Origin: Candidatus Dadabacteria bacterium | GTDB taxonomy: Bacteria; Desulfobacterota_D; UBA1144; Nemesobacterales; Nemesobacteraceae | Reading direction: 5' to 3' | DNA length: 64,000 nucleotides | Assembly (NCBI GenBank): GCA_009840385.1 | Contig: VXNX01000013.1 | Coordinates: forward strand, 671,221 to 735,220 | In this document: in pieces, positions 51,073 to 57,962 of the stretch | Layout of the letters: the number at the start of each line of letters is the position of its first letter | Numbering within the stretch: the first letter of the stretch is position 1 | Program-made: the position numbers and the translations under genes | The notes under the pieces: model-generated | Told to the model about the DNA's origin: nothing | Databases searched by the model: none | Seen by the model: the letters and a program-made list of their open reading frames with translations, nothing else

Positions 51073-52047
51073 TCAGAAAAGCGCCAGCTGGCGCGGTTTT
51101 TTAAACGCAGTTATGTTCCACCCGTCCTTCTTGAGTCCCTCCGTGAAGCTGTCGCCGAAGTTTCCCCTTATGATCACGTTCTCGGGCCTCGAAACGCCGA
51201 GATACTCTGAGATCTCATCGTATCCGAAGTGGTTGCTTAAGGGAAACGCCACCTCGGCCCGCAGAGCCGATCTAATAAACGTTCCGTTTTCCATTGAGCG
51301 GCCGCTTATCACCGCAACCTTCTTTCTTTGAAGGTTCTCGATGACCGCTGAGCCCCTGTAGGAAAGAGGGGCTATCATGACATTGTTTTTAAAATGCTTT
51401 CTTTTTATGCCCCCATAGGGCGGAATCTTCACCCCGAGTTCTTCATAGAGCCTGAGCGTCTTGGCCATCGCGGGGTGGAGGCTCAATTCAATGTCCCTTT
51501 CCCCGAGAAAAATTATCAGGTCCTGTGCTTTTCCCATCGGGTTTAACAGGATTACCGGTATCTTGTCCTCAAACAGCGTCCTGTTTACAAATTCGAATAT
51601 GGATTCCATTACTACTTCGGGCGGAGGGAAAATGAACTTCGGCGCTCCGTAAGCGCAGTCGACAACCAACGTGTCGCATCTTCTGAGTTCCGCGTAACCC
51701 GCAGTGGCGGTATTTTTAAGCTTGAAACCGCCCGCGTAAACGATTCTCTTCCCGTCTTTTTCGACGACTACCTGCGCCGCCCCGAGCATCTGTCCCGATG
51801 GGATAAGCTCAATCGAGTAGCTGCCCAGAGTGAAAGGTTTTCCGTAAGGGGAAGAAAGAGCCGCGGAGTCTTTAATTTTTTTCCCCAGAAGCTTTATCGT
51901 TTCGGGCGTAGCTATGATTTTTTCGCTTCGGGGAAGTTTGTTGAAGTTTGCGCTTGAAACAAAAGAAAGCGGCACGGCCCGTTTTGAGTCAAAGTATATA
52001 TCGGTGCCGGAAAGCTTTATTTCAGAGCTAGAATTGATCTCCAGCAT
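51073..52047 (-). CDS. Metal-less metallo-beta-lactamase/beta-CASP-fold protein ending in QLALF
   Basis: A 324-residue protein that aligns by eye with the RNA/DNA-processing exonucleases of COG1236, especially the ligase-associated DNA-repair exonuclease: DIYFDSKRAVPLSF, IIATPETIKLL, ELIPSGQMLGAAQVVVE, RIVYAGGFKLKNT and CDTLVVDCAYGAPKF. The metal ligands are gone: the HxHxDH position reads SSANFN (31-36), the histidine of GHxLG is Gln (GQMLG, 85-89), the Asp of TGDF is Gly (AGGF, 105-108), and the late SDHADW-type site is SNHFGY. Catalysis by zinc is therefore unlikely, and a binding or scaffold role is inferred. The last five residues, QLALF, resemble the sliding-clamp binding motif. It precedes yjbQ by seven bases. 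No helicase or ligase gene is adjacent. Confidence 0.78.
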   Translation of the reverse strand: MLEINSSSEIKLSGTDIYFDSKRAVPLSFVSSANFNKLPRSEKIIATPETIKLLGKKIKDSAALSSPYGKPFTLGSYSIELIPSGQMLGAAQVVVEKDGKRIVYAGGFKLKNTATAGYAELRRCDTLVVDCAYGAPKFIFPPPEVVMESIFEFVNRTLFEDKIPVILLNPMGKAQDLIIFLGERDIELSLHPAMAKTLRLYEELGVKIPPYGGIKRKHFKNNVMIAPLSYRGSAVIENLQRKKVAVISGRSMENGTFIRSALRAEVAFPLSNHFGYDEISEYLGVSRPENVIIRGNFGDSFTEGLKKDGWNITAFKKPRQLALF

Positions 52048-52138
52048 ACGGAAGAAAATTTACTTTAGTTTCTTCTTCATAACAAGCGATCCGTCCCGGC
52101 CTCGCAGACTTCATGGATCAATTGCTTGGCGGCGGCCG

Positions 52139-52227
52139 ATAACGTGCTCGGCCTGAAATCAGATTGCCTGAAGACAAATATCTCGGGACAAAAAACGGCC
52201 GAGGTCACCGGTTTTCCCGGTCGTTAT
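52139..52227. ncRNA. Candidate three-way-junction structured element
   Basis: ATAACG (52139-52144) pairs with CGTTAT (52222-52227) and encloses two stems: CTCGGCC (52147-52153) with GGCCGAG (52197-52203), and ACCGG (52207-52211) with CCGGT (52217-52221). The arrangement is symmetric on either strand, so the strand is unknown. It does not match a riboswitch consensus that I know. Could be a non-coding RNA, a DNA cruciform or protein-binding site. Confidence 0.4.
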
Positions 52228-52327
52228 TTGAAAGCGGAAAGGTCTTTTCGCCACGGAAGACTTACGGGTCAAATTATCATGGCCGCAACCCAGAGGGGTT
52301 TACACGCAGTTTTGTTTTGTTTAGTAC

Positions 52328-52403
52328 TTGACAGTCCTTTTGTTTTTTTGTTTTAATTGGAAAATAAATTCTATAGGTGACCCGGCGAGAGCATGGGTTC
52401 CTA
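52328..52403 (+). promoter_or_regulatory. Promoter and leader hairpin of the Cache-domain gene
   Basis: Perfect TTGACA at 52328-52333 and TTTAAT at 52352-52357 with an 18-base spacer predict transcription from about 52364. The leader has a hairpin at 52374-52403 in which TAGG and GACCC pair with GGGTT and CCTA around an 11-base loop, with one bulged T. The ribosome site AAGGAGG lies at 52427-52433. Confidence 0.5.
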
Positions 52404-52438
52404 GAGTTTAACCTGACTGAATCAATAAGGAGGATATA

Positions 52439-53545
52439 ATGAAAATCTTAATGAGAAACACAGCTTTTAAGACCGCGATGCTTGCGGGCCTTTTTTCATG
52501 TTTGCTGGCACTTGCTGTTGTCTTTTTCGGTACTGCGGATTTTGTGCATGCCACCCATGACGAAGAACCTAGTATAACGGCGGATCAAGTAGAAACCGAA
52601 GCGCAGCTTGAACAGTTTGTAAAAGAGGCGGTCGATGCCTATTACATAGACTTTATCATGAAGCATCACTGTGACTTTACCGGTCATACAATTACTGTTC
52701 CGGGATTTGGCACGTTTGATGGGCAAACGATTAATGCCCTTCTTCCAGGCCTTCCTACGTCCCAGATAAAGGGTTTCATACCTCAATTTTCTAGTATAGC
52801 CTTAGAGGATGTTTGCGACCTTGAACAACCTTTCCATGAGGTGTTTGGTAGAGCAGACGGATATTGGAAGTCGGGCTCCATATACCTTTTTATTATGAAT
52901 GATCAAGGAGAGATGCTTTATCATGGAACAGAGCCAAGTGTTGAGGGCACTACTCTGGATGCCAGGGACGCGGACGGAAGAGATGTCCTTGAGGAAATTA
53001 CTGACGAGATAGAGACTCCCAGTAACGCCGGCATTGTTCGGTATTGCTGGGATGATCCGACCGTAATGAATGACGACAACCGCGATGAGAATGGAAACCG
53101 CATTGCAGGAGAGGCCCCTGGTGACTCCTGGAAAACTAGCTACGTTGTGGATCCCTTTGAGTACTTGGGAATAAACCCACCCATGGGTTCTCCGGGTGTT
53201 ATTTTCGGTTCCGGTATTTATCCGAAAACAGGTGCCCCGCCTTCGGGATGCCGAATAGTTACGGATGACGAGCCTGAGCCAATGGAGCCTGAACCCATGG
53301 AACCCGAGCCAATGGAGCCTGAACCCATGGAACCCGAGCCAATGGAGCCTGAACCCATGGAGCCTGAGCCAATGGAGCCTGAGGAGGTCACTTCTGTTAG
53401 CGGAGGAGGTTGTGCAATTGCGGCGGGAAGCAGCAGTACTCCTCGGAATAATGCGTTCAACCTGCTGTTGATAGTGTCTGCATTGCTTTTTACCGTATCT
53501 TTCGGAGGCCGTGCAGTGAGCAGACGGAACGACATTCGGTCTTAG
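52439..53545 (+). CDS. Secreted Cache-domain protein with PEPME repeats and JDVT-CTERM-like tail
   Basis: A 368-residue exported protein. A signal peptide (about 1-38, ending VHA) precedes a domain resembling extracellular single Cache sensors: SGSIYLFIMNDQGEMLYHG, then LDARDADGRDVLEEI, as in family members where a D/N-G loop follows the strand and L-D-G follows. Seven cysteines are present in the chain between 78 and 330. Residues about 277-318 are PMEPE repeats. The C-terminus has SGGGCAIAAGS, a hydrophobic helix FNLLLIVSALLFTVSFG and a short basic end, the layout of JDVT-CTERM/GlyGly-CTERM sorting signals that anchor a protein after processing at the envelope. The sorting protease is not in the window. 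Unlike most Cache proteins it has no signalling domain. Confidence 0.72.
   Translation: MKILMRNTAFKTAMLAGLFSCLLALAVVFFGTADFVHATHDEEPSITADQVETEAQLEQFVKEAVDAYYIDFIMKHHCDFTGHTITVPGFGTFDGQTINALLPGLPTSQIKGFIPQFSSIALEDVCDLEQPFHEVFGRADGYWKSGSIYLFIMNDQGEMLYHGTEPSVEGTTLDARDADGRDVLEEITDEIETPSNAGIVRYCWDDPTVMNDDNRDENGNRIAGEAPGDSWKTSYVVDPFEYLGINPPMGSPGVIFGSGIYPKTGAPPSGCRIVTDDEPEPMEPEPMEPEPMEPEPMEPEPMEPEPMEPEPMEPEEVTSVSGGGCAIAAGSSSTPRNNAFNLLLIVSALLFTVSFGGRAVSRRNDIRS
53281..53383 (+). repeat. Thirty-base tandem repeat encoding PMEPE decapeptides
   Basis: Two identical thirty-base units occupy 53281-53310 and 53311-53340; a third at 53341-53370 differs at a few positions and a partial unit follows. Each unit is ten codons, so copy-number change leaves the frame intact. 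Confidence 0.85.
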
Positions 53546-53614
53546 TTTTTAGAGATGTTTTTTGACTAAGGCACCTCCGCAGAGCGGATTGGTGTTTTAG
53601 CTTAGACAATTAAA

Positions 53615-53646
53615 GGGGGAGCGTCGCTTGACGCCCCCCTTTTTTT
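53615..53646 (+). terminator. Intrinsic terminator after the Cache-domain gene
   Basis: GGGGG-A-GCGTC (53615-53625) pairs with GACGC-CCCCC (53630-53639), with one bulged A and a GCTT loop, followed by seven T residues. It separates the gene from convergent hsp20. Confidence 0.88.
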
Positions 53647-53648
53647 GA

Positions 53649-54068
53649 TCAGTTCACCTCTATTTTCTTTGAAGGTTCATCCTGCTTTCTCGGTAGCGTG
53701 AGGTGCAGGACGCCGTCTTTGTACTCGGCTTTTATGTTTTCTCTGTCTATGTTGTCGTCAAGAAAAAAACTTCTCTCAAACGCTCCGTAGGATCTCTCGA
53801 CCCTGAGATATCCTTCCTTTTCGGTCTTGTTCTCAAGCTTTTTTTCTCCCTTTATCATAAGCCGGTTGTCCTTTACGTCTATGTCGAGGTCTTCCCTGCT
53901 TACCCCGGGCAATTCCGCCGATAAAACGAAATTGTTTCCGTCGTCAAAGATATCAACTCTCGGACTCCGGCCACTCTCCGCCGCATCGGAATCAAAAACC
54001 CTTGGGAAGACGCTTGCGAAATTACGAAAGACGTTAGCCGGCTCCCACAGATTTACCGCATATTTCAT
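53649..54068 (-). CDS. Small heat-shock protein, Hsp20/alpha-crystallin family
   Basis: A 139-residue ATP-independent chaperone. The alpha-crystallin domain spans about 34-130, with RVDIFDDGNNFVLSAELPGV, LDIDVKDNRLMIKGEK, SYGAFERSFFLDDNID and the conserved AEYKDGVLHLTLPR near the end. The N-terminus with NLWEPANVFRNF is typical of Hsp18-like members. RBS AGAGGTAAAAACA precedes ATG 54068. No heat-shock promoter was recognised. It is convergent with the Cache-domain gene and divergent from the TPP-enzyme gene. Confidence 0.93.
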   Translation of the reverse strand: MKYAVNLWEPANVFRNFASVFPRVFDSDAAESGRSPRVDIFDDGNNFVLSAELPGVSREDLDIDVKDNRLMIKGEKKLENKTEKEGYLRVERSYGAFERSFFLDDNIDRENIKAEYKDGVLHLTLPRKQDEPSKKIEVN

Positions 54069-54227
54069 TGTTTTTACCTCTGTTTAAATGGATTTTTTAT
54101 CCCCGTTTTCCCTTCCACAGTTCCATATTAATCATCATCCGGGGCCACTCAAGGAAGAAATTTTTTATTTTCTCCGGGTTGTATTTCCCGCCAAATAATG
54201 GTTTGTTTGATTACGGGAGAACCATTC

Positions 54228-55916
54228 ATGGCGAGACTACAGGGCGGATACTTGGTTTCCAAAGCTCTTTACGACCTGGGAGTGAGGGATGTCTTTACCT
54301 TGGGAGGGGGACACATAAACCCTGTTTACAGGGCCTGCACGGATCTCGGCATAAGGCTTGTCGACACCCACCATGAGCAGGGAGCCGCAATGGCGGCGGA
54401 TGCCTACGGAAGACTCAGAAGAGTGCCGGGGATATGCCTTGTGACGGCGGGCCCCGGTCTCACAAACGCCCTTACGGGTGTTTCGGGTTCCTACCTTGCC
54501 AATTCTCCAATGATGCTGATTTCGGGACGTTCGGGGATCGAGGAGAACGACAGAATGTCCCTTCAGGAAATAGACCAGGAAGCGATCGTAAGACCCGTTA
54601 CGAAGTGGGCTAGGACGGTTTACGAAGTCGGAAGACTCGAAGAGTACGTCTCGGCCGCCTACGGAGCCGCAATCTCTGCCAGGCCGGGGCCCGTGTACCT
54701 TGGAATGTCCTACGAGGTTCTCTATCCGAGCTGCGACGAGAGGGAAGCTTCCCCTGCGAGGGCTCCCGTTCCCGATACGGACTGCGAACCGCCTGAGCGC
54801 AAGATATCGGAGTTTTTCCGGTTGCTTTCCGCCTCGAAAAGGCCCGTTGTGGTTGTCGGAAGCGGCGGGTGGTATTCTGGGGCCGAGCAAAGTATTTTGG
54901 AATTCGCAGAAAGACTCGGGGCGCCTTTTTTCACGCTTAACATGGGAAGAGGCATCCTGCCGGACAACCACAAATGTTGCTTCGGGGCCGCTTCCCCGGC
55001 AAGTCCCGGGGGATTCAGGGAAATAAGCGCGAATACGGACCTTGTAATCCTCCTCGGCATAAGGCTCAGCATCTATGCCGGGTTCGGAAACACCATAAAC
55101 CCTAATGCCAAAACGGTACAGGTGGATATTAACCCAGAGGAAATAGGAAGGAACCGCCCGGCCGATCTCGGGGTCGTCTGCGATCTCGATTCTTTTCTCG
55201 CAAAGGCTAATCTCTACGCACGGGAAAACAAGGCAAGTCTCAATTTCAGTTCCTGGATGAAGGAGGCCCGCTCCGCAAGGTCCCGCGCCCGCGCGGCGTT
55301 TCGCCGGACCGTTTCCAAATCGAAAGGAATCCACCCGGCCGCGGTAGCAAAAACTGTTTCTGACTACCTTGGGGGAGAAGGGGTAATCGCGGTTGATGGC
55401 GGGGACTGCCAGTCATGGACCGACCTTTCATCCGAAGTGAGAAAACCTGGACATTACTTAAAGGGAGGCCCGCTCGGGTGCATGGGCGTCGGAGTTCCTT
55501 TCGCCCTCGGGGCAAAGGTGGCCTTTCCCGAAAAGCCCGTGGCTCTTGTGACCGGGGACGGAGCCGTGGCCATGAACTTCATGGAGATGGAAACCGCCGT
55601 GAGACACTCCATCCCGTTTGTAGCTGTGGTCTGCAACGATTCCGCGTGGGGAATGACCAAGCACCAGATAGAGATAACCTATCCGGATGCGGGAGCGACC
55701 CAGGGCGTGGATCTCGGTTTTGTGGATTTTCACGAAATAATAAAAGCGATGGGCGGGTACGGAGAGAAGATAGAAAACATAAAAGACCTGACCCCAGCAT
55801 TGGAAAGGGCCTTTTCTTCGGGGCTTCCGGCGGTTCTTAACGTGAGAACAGATCCGGACGCTGTGAGCGGCGCCACGCGTGTGATCACGGAGATGATGAT
55901 GAGGGCGATGGACTGA
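54228..55916 (+). CDS. Thiamine-pyrophosphate-dependent enzyme, acetolactate synthase/oxalyl-CoA decarboxylase-like
   Basis: A 562-residue enzyme with three TPP-enzyme domains. The activating Glu is in DTHHEQGAAMAADAYGRLR near residue 50; LVTAGPGLTNALTGVSGSYL follows; the TPP/metal motif is VTGDGAVAMNFMEMETAVRHS followed by CNDSAWGMTKHQ. The RPVTKWARTVYE and GPVYLGMSYEVLYP parts are also family features. It resembles acetolactate synthase large subunits and related lyases; absence of the small subunit gene nearby and the divergent flavin-site region make a biosynthetic acetolactate synthase less likely. Start ATG 54228, after GGGAGAACCATTC; an earlier ATG at 54198 lacks a ribosome site. No genes of a linked pathway. 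Confidence 0.8.
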   Translation: MARLQGGYLVSKALYDLGVRDVFTLGGGHINPVYRACTDLGIRLVDTHHEQGAAMAADAYGRLRRVPGICLVTAGPGLTNALTGVSGSYLANSPMMLISGRSGIEENDRMSLQEIDQEAIVRPVTKWARTVYEVGRLEEYVSAAYGAAISARPGPVYLGMSYEVLYPSCDEREASPARAPVPDTDCEPPERKISEFFRLLSASKRPVVVVGSGGWYSGAEQSILEFAERLGAPFFTLNMGRGILPDNHKCCFGAASPASPGGFREISANTDLVILLGIRLSIYAGFGNTINPNAKTVQVDINPEEIGRNRPADLGVVCDLDSFLAKANLYARENKASLNFSSWMKEARSARSRARAAFRRTVSKSKGIHPAAVAKTVSDYLGGEGVIAVDGGDCQSWTDLSSEVRKPGHYLKGGPLGCMGVGVPFALGAKVAFPEKPVALVTGDGAVAMNFMEMETAVRHSIPFVAVVCNDSAWGMTKHQIEITYPDAGATQGVDLGFVDFHEIIKAMGGYGEKIENIKDLTPALERAFSSGLPAVLNVRTDPDAVSGATRVITEMMMRAMD

Positions 55917-55930
55917 AGCCGTTTTTACCT

Positions 55931-57727
55931 TCAGTCGTTTTTTAACACGGCCAGAAAAGCTTCCTGCGGTATCTCCACCCTGCCTACCTGCTTCATCCTC
56001 TTTTTTCCCTCTTTCTGTTTTTCAAGAAGCTTCCTTTTCCTGGTGACGTCTCCACCGTAGCACTTGGAGGTAACGTCTTTTCTCATCGCCTTTACCGATT
56101 CGCGGGCTATCACCCGGCTTCCGATCGTCGCCTGTATGACCACCTCGTAGAGCTGGCGGGGAATTAGCGAGCGGAGCTTCACTATAAGTTCCCTCCCCCT
56201 CTCGTATGCCTTGTCCTTGTGGGAAATTATCGAGAGCGCGTCAACCGGGTTTCCGTTAACGAGGATATCAAGCTTTATGAGGTTCGAGTCCTTGTATCCC
56301 GCGGGTTCGTAGTCCATCGAGGCATACCCCTTGGTGACGGATTTTAGAGTGTCGTAGAAATCGTAGACTATTTCCGCAAGCGGGAGTTCGTACTCGATTA
56401 TGGCCCTGTTTTCGGTCACGTAGCTCAGATTTTTCTGTATTCCCCTTCTTTTTTCACAAAGCTCGAATATCTGTCCAAGATAGTCCGAAGGGGTATGAAC
56501 GGACACGAACACGTAAGGTTCCTGGAGTCGGGCGGAACGGTCTCCGGTCGGAAGTTCGCTGGGGTTGTCGACATACACTTCCCTTCCTCCCGGATAAATG
56601 GCCCTGTAAATGACCGTGGGGGCGGTCGTTATGAGATTTACTTCGAATTCCCTCTCCACTCTCTCCCGCACGATCTCCATATGGAGAAGTCCAAGAAAAC
56701 CGCAGCGGAATCCGAATCCGAGCGCAAGCGATGTCTCCGGTTCGTAAACGAGAGACGAGTCATTTAGCTTGAGTTTTTCGAGTCCCTCTTTCAGTTTGTC
56801 GTAATCTCCCGTGTCGATCGGGTAGAGTCCGCTGAAGACCATGGGCTTTATGACCTTGAATCCTTCAAGGGGCTTTTCAGTGGGGGAATCGGCCGCCGTT
56901 ATTGTGTCCCCGACCCCCGCTTCGCCGATTTCCTTTATCGAGGCAGTTATGAATCCGACCTGTCCCGCTCCTAGCTGCTCAAGTTCCGTTGCCTGCGGAG
57001 CGAACGTGCCTATTTTCCTGACTTCGTATTTCTTGCCGGTTGCCATTAGCTTGATGTTCATGCCGAGTCTTACGGTTCCTTCGTATATCCTTACCAGCAT
57101 CACGACGCCTTGGTACGAATCGAACCAGCTGTCGAATATGAGCGCCTTGAGCCTTGAGTCCTCGGGGCTTTTCGGGGGTGGTATGAGCGCCACGATCGAT
57201 TCCAGTATTTCCTTAGTGCCGGTTCCTTCCTTGGCACTTGCCAAAACGGCATCTTCTGTGGAGATTCCGACTATGTCCTCTATCTCTTTTTTCACCCTGT
57301 CGGGTTCTGCGGAAGGCAGGTCTATTTTGTTTACGACGGGGACGAGTTCAAGCCCGGAGTCGGCGGCCAGATAGGCGTGGGCAAGCGTCTGGGCCTCAAC
57401 TCCCTGGGAGGCGTCAACGACCAGTAGAGCTCCCTCGCACGCTATCAGGCTTCGCGACACTTCATAGCTGAAATCGACGTGCCCGGGAGTGTCTATAAGG
57501 TTGAATTCGTATGTTCTGCCGTCGTCAGCCTTGTACTTGAGCCTGACCGCCTGAGCTTTTATCGTTATTCCCCTTTCCCTCTCTATCTCCATGTTGTCCA
57601 GGAACTGCTCGGTTTTCTCGCGTTCGCTTAGGGTGCCGGTGAACTCAAGGAGCCTGTCGGCGAGAGTTGACTTGCCGTGATCGACGTGGGCTATTATAGA
57701 GAAATTTCGAATTAGGTCTGTTTCCAT
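55931..57727 (-). CDS. lepA: Elongation factor 4 (LepA)
   Basis: A 598-residue translational GTPase that back-translocates or remodels stalled ribosomes. G motifs: [19 protein letters not shown] (G1), [16 protein letters not shown] (G2), [18 protein letters not shown] (G3), [12 protein letters not shown] (G4) and LASAKEGTG (G5). The LepA-specific C-terminal domain with [38 protein letters not shown] and [19 protein letters not shown] is complete. ATG 57727 gives the normal N-terminus; 57751 adds eight residues. It is convergent with the TPP enzyme. Confidence 0.95.
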   Translation of the reverse strand: METDLIRNFSIIAHVDHGKSTLADRLLEFTGTLSEREKTEQFLDNMEIERERGITIKAQAVRLKYKADDGRTYEFNLIDTPGHVDFSYEVSRSLIACEGALLVVDASQGVEAQTLAHAYLAADSGLELVPVVNKIDLPSAEPDRVKKEIEDIVGISTEDAVLASAKEGTGTKEILESIVALIPPPKSPEDSRLKALIFDSWFDSYQGVVMLVRIYEGTVRLGMNIKLMATGKKYEVRKIGTFAPQATELEQLGAGQVGFITASIKEIGEAGVGDTITAADSPTEKPLEGFKVIKPMVFSGLYPIDTGDYDKLKEGLEKLKLNDSSLVYEPETSLALGFGFRCGFLGLLHMEIVRERVEREFEVNLITTAPTVIYRAIYPGGREVYVDNPSELPTGDRSARLQEPYVFVSVHTPSDYLGQIFELCEKRRGIQKNLSYVTENRAIIEYELPLAEIVYDFYDTLKSVTKGYASMDYEPAGYKDSNLIKLDILVNGNPVDALSIISHKDKAYERGRELIVKLRSLIPRQLYEVVIQATIGSRVIARESVKAMRKDVTSKCYGGDVTRKRKLLEKQKEGKKRMKQVGRVEIPQEAFLAVLKND

Positions 57728-57917
57728 GATCAGGCTGAAAGTATAAAGCAATGTACTTATGTTTCAAACGCCGGAAAAACCCATTGCGCCTGAATGAAAT
57801 CCGATCGTCCGCACTTGCTCCGCGATGGTCTTTCTTAGGATTTGTAAAGAACGGTAATTACTCCTAGATTTTTTGTTTTCCCGTAGATATTAGGGGTTTA
57901 AACTATGCTGTGTTCTG

Positions 57918-57926
57918 TGTTATAAT
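57918..57926 (+). promoter_or_regulatory. Extended -10 promoter of the TonB receptor gene
   Basis: TGTTATAAT (57918-57926) is a perfect extended -10 element; a -35 is not clear. Transcription would start near 57933, with GGAGG ribosome site upstream of ATG 57963. Confidence 0.5.
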
Positions 57927-57962
57927 CGGAAATCTGCATTGTTTGAGTTATGGAGGATCAAG

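Larger units (their letters stand above)
52048..52438. other. Large intergenic region with possible structured RNA and promoter
   Basis: This 391-base gap between two divergent genes contains no convincing open frame. It holds the three-way-junction-like element at 52139-52227, a promoter at 52328-52357 and a stem-loop leader for the downstream Cache-domain gene. No repeat of mobile-element type was seen. Confidence 0.5.

Noticed and set aside
51081..51094. Fourteen-base perfect palindrome GCGCCAGCTGGCGC followed by TTTT on the minus strand
   Set aside because: It lies inside the last codons of the beta-CASP-like gene, only a few bases before the next gene, and encodes conserved-looking QLALF context; a terminator there is unlikely.
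52139..52227. Integron attC site or cobalamin, TPP or c-di-GMP riboswitch
   Set aside because: Core GTTRRRY and its inverse do not match, and no conserved box of those riboswitches is present.
53266..53390. CRISPR-like spacing of repeats
   Set aside because: The repeats are contiguous and in coding phase, with no spacers; they encode a Pro/Met/Glu stalk.
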